Below are positions 1-5,413 of a stretch of 5,413 nt of DNA, piece by piece. Both the position numbers and the translations under genes were made by a program. The notes under the pieces were generated by a model. The model did no database searches. It was given only the letters and a program-made list of their open reading frames with translations, and was not told the origin of the DNA. The DNA comes from Rhizobacter sp. Lineage in GTDB: Bacteria > Pseudomonadota > Gammaproteobacteria > Burkholderiales > Burkholderiaceae. Location of the stretch: NCBI GenBank assembly GCA_014379885.1, contig JACMKW010000710.1, forward strand, positions 1 to 5,413. The letters are read 5' to 3'. The first letter of the stretch is position 1; each line of letters begins with the position of its first letter.

Positions 1-49
1 CAAGGAAGAAATTCGCCAAGGCATTGCGGCCTACAAAAAGAAGCCCTGA
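1..49 (+). CDS. 3' end of an unidentified gene (partial)
   Basis: Codons in the frame starting at base 2 read KEEIRQGIAAYKKKP and end at TGA (47-49). The gene begins outside the window. The tail is basic and lysine-rich (three lysines before the final proline), but 15 residues are too few to name a family. A coding reading is supported by the clean stop followed, 22 bases on, by a strong hairpin placed as a terminator. I do not recognise the product. Confidence 0.55.
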   Translation, partial: KEEIRQGIAAYKKKP

Positions 50-71
50 ACCGGGGCTGAACTTCGCGCAT

Positions 72-99
72 GACAAAGGGAGCTTCGGCTCCCTTTGTC
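72..99 (+). terminator. 12-bp TTCG-loop hairpin, probable terminator of the upstream gene
   Basis: The arm GACAAAGGGAGC (72-83) pairs perfectly with GCTCCCTTTGTC (88-99) around the stable tetraloop TTCG (84-87). It lies 22 bases after the TGA at 47-49 and before the next gene's start at 180, the usual place for an intrinsic terminator. No run of T follows the stem; the only T stretch (94-96) is inside the 3' arm. Termination may therefore rely on stem strength, or the hairpin may protect the 3' end of the mRNA after Rho-dependent termination. The stem is symmetric and could also act on the opposite strand. Confidence 0.75.
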
Positions 100-179
100 G
101 TTGCCGGGTAAGTGAAGCAGGAACTCGTGGCAGAAACCGCGGCTCTACACTGGCTCCTCTGCCTTTGCGAGCTCCCTCC

Positions 180-2900
180 ATGCTGCGTCGATTCCTGGTT
201 CTCAGTGCTGCGCTTGCCGCTTCGTTCTTCGTGCAAGCGACCCATGCGCAAAGCCTCCCAACCGGGTTGACACGCGTGCAGTCGGTGGAGGGCATCACCG
301 AGTACCGCCTTGCAAATGGCCTGCAGCTGCTGCTGATTCCAGACGACTCCAAGCCCACCACCACGGTCAACATGACCTACCACGTGGGGTCGCGCCATGA
401 AAACTATGGGGAGACGGGCATGGCCCACCTGCTTGAACACCTGTTGTTCAAGGGCACGCCGACTTACCGCAACGTGTGGGGTGAGTTCACCAAGCGTGGC
501 TTGGCAGCCAACGGCAGCACGTGGCTCGATCGCACCAACTACTTCGCCAGTTTCTCGACCAATGACGAGAACCTTCGCTGGTACCTCGCCTGGCAGGCTG
601 ATGCCATGGTCAACAGCTTCATCGCCCGCAAGGATCTCGACACTGAGATGACCGTGGTGCGCAACGAGATGGAGATGGGCGAGAACAGCCCCGACCGCAT
701 CCTGTTCGAAAAGACCCTGGCCACCATGTACCAGTGGCACAACTACGGCAAGAACACGATCGGCGCACGCACCGACGTGGAGAACGTCGACATCCCGCGG
801 CTGCAGGCTTTTTACCACCAGTACTACCAGCCCGACAACGCCACGCTGATCGTGGCGGGCAAGTTCGAACCCGCCAAGGTGCTGACTTGGGTGGCGCAGT
901 CTTTCAGCAAGATCAAGAAGCCCATGCGCAAGCTGCCGGTGCAGTACACGCTGGATGCGGTGCAAGACGGTGAACGTGGCGTCACGCTGCGCCGTGCTGG
1001 CGGTGTGCCGCTGTTGCTGGCCGGCTACCACGTGCCGCCCGCCGCCCACCCTGACTTCGCTGCGGTGGAGGCCATCAACCTCATCATGGGTGACACGCCC
1101 GCTGGCCGGTTGCACAAGCGGCTCACGGCCAAGCAGCTGGCAGCCGGAACCTACGCATTTGCGCAGGGCTTGGCCGAGCCTGGTTTCACACTCTTCGGTG
1201 CCCAACTCGCCCCGGGGCAAGACGTGGAGCTGGCACGTGCCGAGATGCTGGCCACCATCGAGTCAGTGGCGAGTGCGCCCATTACCGAAGAAGAACTGAG
1301 GCGCGCGCAGGCCCAGTGGGCCAAGAGCTGGGAACAGGCCTTCACCAACCCCGAAACGGTAGGTGTGGCCTTGAGCGAATCGGTGGCGCAAGGTGACTGG
1401 CGCCTGTTCTTCCTGCTGCGCGACCGTGTGCGTGATTTGAAGCTGGCCGATGTGCAGCGTGTGGCCGAGCAGCGCCTGCTGCCGTCGAACCGCACGCTGG
1501 GCGTGTACCTCCCGGTCGACAAACCCGCGAGGGCGCCTGCACCGGCCAAGGCCGACGTAAGCGCAGAGCTAAAGGCTTTCGTGCCACAAGCCGCAGCCTC
1601 CGCAGTCGCGGCCTTCGATGCCACGCCGGCCAACATCGACAAGCTCACGCAGCAGTTCTCGGTGGGCGGTTTGAAGGTGGCGCTGTTGCCCAAGGGTGCC
1701 CGTGGCTCGGCGGTGCAGGCCACGCTCACGCTGCATTTCGGCGACGAAAAAACCCTGTTCGGCCACGGCGAGGTGCCCGACATGGTGGCCGCCATGCTCG
1801 ACAAGGGCACGACCACACTCTCGCGCCAGCAGATCCAGGATCGCCTCGACACGCTCAAGACCGAGATGCGCATTGGGGGTGGGGCAGGCCGTGTGAGTGT
1901 TGTGCTGTCGTCGCGCAAGGAGCATCTGGCCGAGGCGATCGCGCTGGTGGCCGATCTGCTGCGCAACCCGGTGTTCCCGGCCGACGCGCTGGACGAGATG
2001 AAACGCCAGGTGCTCGCCGACATCGAACAGCAACGCAAGGAACCCGAGGCGGTGGCCGACAACGCCCTGGCCCGCCTGGGCAACCCCTACCCGCGCGGCG
2101 ATGTGCGCTACGTCAGCAGCTTCGACGAGACGGTGAGCGATGTGAATGCGGTGACGGTGGCGCAACTGCGTGCCTTCCATCAACGCTTTTATGGTGCGGC
2201 CAGAGCCGAGTTCGGCGCGGCGGGCGACATGGACGTGGCCGCCGTGCGCGCTTCCATCGAGAAGGCTTTTGCCGGCTGGAAGAGTGGAGAGCCCTACACC
2301 CGTGTGCCGCAACCCTTGCGAGCTGTGGCGCCACAACGCCTGCAGCTCGCAACCCCCGACAAACAGAACGCCACGATGCTGGTGCGGCAAGGCGTGCCAC
2401 TCACCGATACGGATGCCGACTACCCCGCGCTGTCGATGGCCAACTACCTGCTTGGCTCGGGTGGTCAGTCGCGCCTGTGGATGCGCATTCGCGAGACCGA
2501 AGGCCTCTCGTACGACGTGCGCAGCGGTGTCAGCTGGAACAGCCAGGAGCCGCATTCGGTGTGGCAGGCGAGCGCCATCTTCGCGCCGCAAAACCTGGCC
2601 AAGGTCGAAGCAGCTTTCAAGCAAGAGTTGGCACGTGCCTTGAAAGACGGGTTCACCGCGCAGGAGCTGGCTGAAGGCAAGCGCGGCCTGCTGGCGTTTC
2701 GCAAGCTGTCGCGAGCGCAAGACCGCAACCTGGCGAGTGGCTTGGCGAACAACCTCGACCTGGGGCGCACGTTTGCGGTCTCCGCCCGTGTGGACGATGC
2801 CCTGGGCAAGCTGACACTGGAGCAGGTGAACGCTGCCCTGCGCACCCACATCAAGCCAGACAGCTTCGTGAGCGCGGTGGCGGGCGACTTCAAGCCTTGA
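180..2900 (+). CDS. Exported M16-family zinc metallopeptidase, two-half fusion (pitrilysin/insulinase family)
   Basis: A 906-residue protein predicted to be secreted to the periplasm and to degrade peptides with a zinc ion. The start at 180 is chosen because it gives a classic signal peptide: MLRRF, then a hydrophobic core (about residues 5-19), then ATHA|QS with likely cleavage after A23. The same frame is open back to an ATG at 24, but that extension runs through the upstream gene's end and the hairpin. The catalytic half (about 40-440) carries the inverted zinc motif HLLEH (H83, E86, H87), with the third ligand E163 exactly 76 residues after H87, the family spacing. The second half (about 485-906) has lost this motif: D534, A537 and A538 stand where H83, E86 and H87 are expected. 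It keeps the GGQSRL (761-766) and GLSY (775-778) region typical of the substrate-binding non-catalytic half. An Ala/Pro-rich linker (about 447-483) joins them. Length is close to PqqL-type single-chain M16 proteases; related bacteria often have two separate genes of about 450 codons. Only a weak GAG lies before the start. The natural substrate cannot be read from the sequence. Confidence 0.93.
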   Translation: MLRRFLVLSAALAASFFVQATHAQSLPTGLTRVQSVEGITEYRLANGLQLLLIPDDSKPTTTVNMTYHVGSRHENYGETGMAHLLEHLLFKGTPTYRNVWGEFTKRGLAANGSTWLDRTNYFASFSTNDENLRWYLAWQADAMVNSFIARKDLDTEMTVVRNEMEMGENSPDRILFEKTLATMYQWHNYGKNTIGARTDVENVDIPRLQAFYHQYYQPDNATLIVAGKFEPAKVLTWVAQSFSKIKKPMRKLPVQYTLDAVQDGERGVTLRRAGGVPLLLAGYHVPPAAHPDFAAVEAINLIMGDTPAGRLHKRLTAKQLAAGTYAFAQGLAEPGFTLFGAQLAPGQDVELARAEMLATIESVASAPITEEELRRAQAQWAKSWEQAFTNPETVGVALSESVAQGDWRLFFLLRDRVRDLKLADVQRVAEQRLLPSNRTLGVYLPVDKPARAPAPAKADVSAELKAFVPQAAASAVAAFDATPANIDKLTQQFSVGGLKVALLPKGARGSAVQATLTLHFGDEKTLFGHGEVPDMVAAMLDKGTTTLSRQQIQDRLDTLKTEMRIGGGAGRVSVVLSSRKEHLAEAIALVADLLRNPVFPADALDEMKRQVLADIEQQRKEPEAVADNALARLGNPYPRGDVRYVSSFDETVSDVNAVTVAQLRAFHQRFYGAARAEFGAAGDMDVAAVRASIEKAFAGWKSGEPYTRVPQPLRAVAPQRLQLATPDKQNATMLVRQGVPLTDTDADYPALSMANYLLGSGGQSRLWMRIRETEGLSYDVRSGVSWNSQEPHSVWQASAIFAPQNLAKVEAAFKQELARALKDGFTAQELAEGKRGLLAFRKLSRAQDRNLASGLANNLDLGRTFAVSARVDDALGKLTLEQVNAALRTHIKPDSFVSAVAGDFKP

Positions 2901-4059
2901 ACGGGCGGCGCTCGTTCAACTCGTCGAGGTAGCTCTCGACGCCGGCACCTTCTCGTTCGAGAAACTCTGCTACGGCTAGCGCAAACTGCGGGTGTGCCAA
3001 CCAGTGGGCCGACCAGGTTTGCACAGGCAACAAGCCACGCGCCATCTTGTGCTCGCCCTGCGCGCCCCCTTCAAAACGCTGGTAGCCCTGGGCGATGCAC
3101 CAGCTCAGCGGTTGGTAATAACAGGCTTCGAAGTGCAGGCACGAGATGTGTTCCGTCGCGCCCCAGTAGCGGCCGAAGGCGGTGCCGCGCTCAGGGTCGA
3201 TGGCGATCAGCGAAGCGGCCACGCGCACGCCGTCTTTCCAGGCGATGAAGAGCAACCAATGCTGTGGCATGGTGGTTGCCATTCGTTCGAAGAAGTCGCG
3301 CGTGAGGTAGGGCGATGAGTGGTGGGCGCGGTACGTGAGGGTGTAGCAGCGGTAGAAAAAGTCCCAATCTTCTGCGCTGATGTGTGCGCCCGGGTGGGTG
3401 GTGAAGCTCACGCCGGCCTCCAGCACACGCCGCCGCTCTTGCTGGATCTTCTTGCGTTTCTCGCGCTGCAGGCTGGCCAGGAACTCGGTGAAATCCGCAT
3501 ACGGCAGCGGTTGGCGATTGATCCAATGGAACTGCACCGTGCTGCGCATCATCCAGCCGGCGCTGCGGGCGGCTTTCTGGTCGGCGTCATCGAGAAACAG
3601 CACGTGGGCCGATGAGAGCTTGGCCTGCTGCGCGAACTGCCTCATTGCTTCGAGCAAGGCAATGCGTGCTGACGCATCACGGGCCAGCAAACGTGGCCCG
3701 GGCACAGGGGTGAAGGGCACGGCGCTCAGCAGCTTGGGGTAGTAGCGCAAGCCGTGGCGCTGGTAGGCATCGGCCCAGGCCCAGTCGAACACGTATTCGC
3801 CGTAGGAGTGCGACTTGAGGTACAGCGGGCAGGCGGCGATGAGCTGGTCGCCCTCATGCATCACCAAATATTGCGGCTCCCAGCCTGTGTTGTCGACCGC
3901 GCTGCCTGACTCATGCATGGCCAGCAGGTACTCGTGGCGCATGAAGGGCGTGGCGCTGGGCTGCGCCGCCAGCAGCGCATTCCATTGCGCAGCGTCCACG
4001 AGGGCGGGGTGGGCTAGAACCCGAATGACATAATCATTCAAGCTTTTTTCTTCACTCAT
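2890..4059 (-). CDS. FemAB-like / GNAT-fold acyltransferase family protein (PF04339, COG3146 type)
   Basis: A 389-residue soluble protein with no signal peptide or membrane segment. It looks like the PF04339 family (formerly DUF482), which is related in fold to FemAB aminoacyl transferases and GNAT acetyltransferases and is often labelled GNAT family N-acetyltransferase. Signs visible here are YVFDWAWADAY (89-99), PFTPVPGPRLL (115-125), the basic stretch KRKKIQQERR (201-210) and, near the C-terminus, HFEACYYQPLSWCIAQGY (309-326) followed by FEGGAQGEHKMARG (329-342). Length fits the family (about 370-400). The substrate of these proteins is not established, and a peptidoglycan link is only suggested by the FemAB similarity. 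The start taken is the ATG at 4059-4057, immediately abutting the nadE ATG. No Shine-Dalgarno sequence precedes it. The TTG at codon 7 (4041-4039), after a purine-rich stretch, is an alternative start that would remove six non-conserved-looking residues. The 3' end overlaps the protease gene by 11 bases, tail to tail. Confidence 0.88.
   Translation of the reverse strand: MSEEKSLNDYVIRVLAHPALVDAAQWNALLAAQPSATPFMRHEYLLAMHESGSAVDNTGWEPQYLVMHEGDQLIAACPLYLKSHSYGEYVFDWAWADAYQRHGLRYYPKLLSAVPFTPVPGPRLLARDASARIALLEAMRQFAQQAKLSSAHVLFLDDADQKAARSAGWMMRSTVQFHWINRQPLPYADFTEFLASLQREKRKKIQQERRRVLEAGVSFTTHPGAHISAEDWDFFYRCYTLTYRAHHSSPYLTRDFFERMATTMPQHWLLFIAWKDGVRVAASLIAIDPERGTAFGRYWGATEHISCLHFEACYYQPLSWCIAQGYQRFEGGAQGEHKMARGLLPVQTWSAHWLAHPQFALAVAEFLEREGAGVESYLDELNERRPFKA
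2897..2919. terminator. Hairpin at the convergent gene junction, possible terminator or mRNA 3'-end stem
   Basis: TTGAACG (2897-2903) pairs with CGTTCAA (2913-2919). Further pairs form inside the stem (2905-2911 and 2906-2910, plus a G.U wobble 2904-2912 in the + strand RNA) around a three-base loop. It starts on the protease stop codon TGA (2898-2900) and lies inside the last codons of the opposing gene. There is no T-run on either side, so it is a weak candidate for an intrinsic terminator. It may only mark the end of the + strand transcript. Confidence 0.35.
4023..4039. repeat. 6-5-6 inverted repeat over the putative nadE -10 box
   Basis: GAATGA (4023-4028) and TCATTC (4034-4039) are perfect inverted copies separated by CATAA. 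The dyad is centred on the candidate -10 element, the position where a repressor would block RNA polymerase. It also encodes residues 7-13 of the opposing protein (LNDYVIR), so it could be a chance product of coding. I cannot assign it to a known NAD regulator such as NrtR or NadQ. Confidence 0.35.
4026..4034 (+). promoter_or_regulatory. Putative extended -10 promoter element for nadE
   Basis: TGACATAAT matches the extended -10 pattern TGnTATAAT at eight of nine positions, counting n as free. It lies 25 bases before the nadE ATG, which predicts a transcript starting near 4041 with a leader of about 20 bases. No -35 hexamer is visible at 16-18 bases upstream (that region is G-rich), which is tolerable for an extended -10 promoter. 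It is inside the beginning of the opposing gene, in a segment much richer in AT than its surroundings. Confidence 0.45.
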
Positions 4060-5413
4060 ATGCCATCAAATTTCGCGGTCAAGGTTGCGCTCGCGCAGAT
4101 CAATGCCACGGTGGGTGATCTGAGCGGCAATGCCCGCAAGATCGTCGAGTTTTCGCGCCGTGCGCACGCTCAAGGTGCACGCGTCGTGCTCACGCCCGAG
4201 CTGGCCTTGTGTGGCTACCCCCCTGAAGACCTGCTGCTGCGGCCAGCTTTCATGCAGTCGTGCGCCCAAGCCCTGGCCGAATGCGCCGAAGCTTTGGCTG
4301 ATCTTCCAGGCTTGCATGTGGTGGTGGGGCATCCGCATCAGTGGGGTGAGCGGGGCGATGTTAGGTCGAAGTCGCATGCCGTGCAGCAGCGCTACAACGC
4401 AGCCTCGGTTCTTGCTGGCGGCAAGGTGTTGGCAACTTACTGCAAGCGCGAGTTGCCCAACTACCAGGTGTTCGACGAGCGACGCTACTTTGCGTCGGGC
4501 CGCGATGCGGGGCAGGGCGCGGTGGTGTTCGAGGTCGATGGCTTGAAGTTCGGCTTGAACATCTGTGAAGACGCCTGGTTCGATGAACCTGCGCGCGCCG
4601 CCAAGGCGGCTGGCGCCGAGGTGCTGTGTGTGCTCAACGCCTCGCCCTTCCACCTGGGCAAGGTGACGGAACGCGAAGAGCGCATGGCGCTGCGTGCTCG
4701 CGATGTCGGCATGCCCTTGCTCTATGCGCACCTGACCGGCGGCCAGGATGAGGTGGTGTTCGACGGGGCCTCGTTTGCACTCGACGCACAGGGCCGTGTG
4801 GCCGCACGCGCGCCGTTCTTCGAAGAAGCCCTGTTGATCGTGGAAGTGGGGCGCGATGGTGTGACCGGTGCCGTGTCTCCGGTTCCCGAAATGGAAGCCC
4901 AGGCCTGGGGCGCATTGGTGACGGGCGTTCGCGACTACATCGGCAAGAACGGTTTTCCCGGCATCTTGCTGGGCTTAAGCGGTGGCATCGACTCGGCGTT
5001 GGTGCTGGCGATTGCCGTCGACGCGCTGGGCGCCGACAAGGTGCGCACCGTGATGATGCCTTCGCCGTACACGGCCGACATCTCCTGGATCGACGCGCGC
5101 GACATGGCCCAGCGCCTGGGTGTGCGCTACGACGAGATCTCCATCGTGCCGATGTTCGATGCTTTCAAGCAGAGCCTGGCGACCGAGTTCGCCGGCCTCA
5201 AGGAAGACACCACCGAAGAGAACATCCAGGCGCGCATTCGCGGCACCTTGCTGATGGCCTTGTCGAACAAGTTCGGCTCCATCGTGCTGACCACCGGCAA
5301 CAAGAGCGAGATGGCCACGGGCTACTGCACGCTGTATGGCGACATGGCGGGAGGATTTGCCGTCATCAAGGACGTGGCCAAGACGCTGGTCTACCGATTG
5401 GCCGAGTGGCGCA
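4060..5413 (+). CDS. nadE: Glutamine-dependent NAD+ synthetase (3' end outside the window)
   Basis: Makes NAD+ from nicotinic acid adenine dinucleotide using ATP and ammonia released from glutamine, the last step of NAD synthesis, in the cytoplasm. The N-terminal nitrilase-type glutaminase domain (about 5-260) starts with VALAQINATVGDL and carries the Glu-Lys-Cys triad: E47 in TPELALCGYPPEDLL, K129 in CKRELPNY, and C169 in LNICEDAW. The C-terminal synthetase domain (from about 285) has the ATP-pyrophosphatase loop SGGIDS (307-312) and the TTGNKSE (411-417) and GYCTLYGDMAGGF (421-433) segments. The frame is open from the ATG at 4060 to the window edge, 451 codons; the family is usually about 540-570 residues, so roughly 90-120 are missing. 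The start is well placed because only eight residues precede the conserved VALAQIN block and no good alternative is nearby. No Shine-Dalgarno sequence precedes it; the leader is T-rich. Its promoter must lie inside the opposing gene. No frameshift or missing key residue was seen. Confidence 0.96.
   Translation, partial: MPSNFAVKVALAQINATVGDLSGNARKIVEFSRRAHAQGARVVLTPELALCGYPPEDLLLRPAFMQSCAQALAECAEALADLPGLHVVVGHPHQWGERGDVRSKSHAVQQRYNAASVLAGGKVLATYCKRELPNYQVFDERRYFASGRDAGQGAVVFEVDGLKFGLNICEDAWFDEPARAAKAAGAEVLCVLNASPFHLGKVTEREERMALRARDVGMPLLYAHLTGGQDEVVFDGASFALDAQGRVAARAPFFEEALLIVEVGRDGVTGAVSPVPEMEAQAWGALVTGVRDYIGKNGFPGILLGLSGGIDSALVLAIAVDALGADKVRTVMMPSPYTADISWIDARDMAQRLGVRYDEISIVPMFDAFKQSLATEFAGLKEDTTEENIQARIRGTLLMALSNKFGSIVLTTGNKSEMATGYCTLYGDMAGGFAVIKDVAKTLVYRLAEWR

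Noticed and set aside
146..151. TACACT as a -10 box for the protease gene
   Set aside because: It resembles a -10 hexamer and lies 28 bases before the start, but no -35-like hexamer is seen at 16-18 bases upstream, and four of six matches are expected by chance.
129..163. GGCAGA/TCTGCC inverted repeat before the protease gene
   Set aside because: Only six pairs with a 23-base loop and no further pairing; not distinguishable from chance.
24..179. N-terminal extension of the protease to an ATG at 24
   Set aside because: It would run through the upstream gene's stop region and the hairpin, and would bury the signal peptide about 52 residues from the N-terminus. The start at 180 gives a normal secreted M16 protein.
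1151..2083. 310-codon open frame on the - strand inside the M16 gene
   Set aside because: Ser/Arg/Ala-rich composition with no family resemblance, and a third frame over a clear coding region; treated as a shadow.
1569..2849. 426-codon open frame on the - strand, antisense to the second half of the M16 gene
   Set aside because: The protein is rich in His, Arg and Gln with no recognisable domain, and lies opposite a well-supported protease frame. Long antisense frames are common in GC-rich genes.
4066..4731. 221-codon - strand frame antisense to nadE
   Set aside because: It covers the catalytic residues of the glutaminase domain, which are clearly coded on the + strand; no motif and no plausible start signal.
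1..5413. Search by eye for a defence system, mobile element, CRISPR array, tRNA or riboswitch
   Set aside because: All space is taken by three well-recognised housekeeping-type genes and a short leader. No repeats in series, transposase, integrase, cloverleaf or conserved riboswitch element was seen.

Overview
The window reads as an ordinary chromosomal stretch of a GC-rich betaproteobacterium, most likely order Burkholderiales and possibly Comamonadaceae. This is judged from codon use, protein flavour and the gene families present, not from any search. It is densely coded. The only non-coding stretch is about 130 bases (50-179), and no mobile element, CRISPR array, tRNA or rRNA was seen.

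Layout from left to right. Bases 1-49 are the last 15 codons of an unidentified + strand gene. A perfect 12-bp hairpin with a TTCG loop (72-99) follows its stop codon and is probably its terminator. Next is a + strand gene (180-2900) for an exported zinc protease of family M16 (pitrilysin/insulinase). It is a single-chain fusion of a catalytic half and a non-catalytic half. Facing it on the - strand (2890-4059) is a FemAB-like/GNAT-fold acyltransferase-type protein of the PF04339 (COG3146, formerly DUF482) kind. The two genes converge and overlap by 11 bases, with a hairpin at the junction. Directly abutting the start of the - strand gene, the + strand gene nadE begins at 4060. It encodes glutamine-dependent NAD+ synthetase and runs off the right edge after 451 codons, missing roughly its last 90-120 residues.

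The three main genes have no evident common pathway: periplasmic proteolysis, a probable acyl or aminoacyl transferase of unknown substrate, and the last step of NAD synthesis. The most unusual structure is the nadE/acyltransferase boundary. The two ATG codons sit back to back as CATATG with no intergenic base, inside an AT-rich island (about 35% GC over 4021-4075). That island holds an extended -10-like box for nadE overlapped by a 6-5-6 inverted repeat. I found no convincing sign of an undescribed biological system; the findings concern gene-boundary architecture and a protease fusion.
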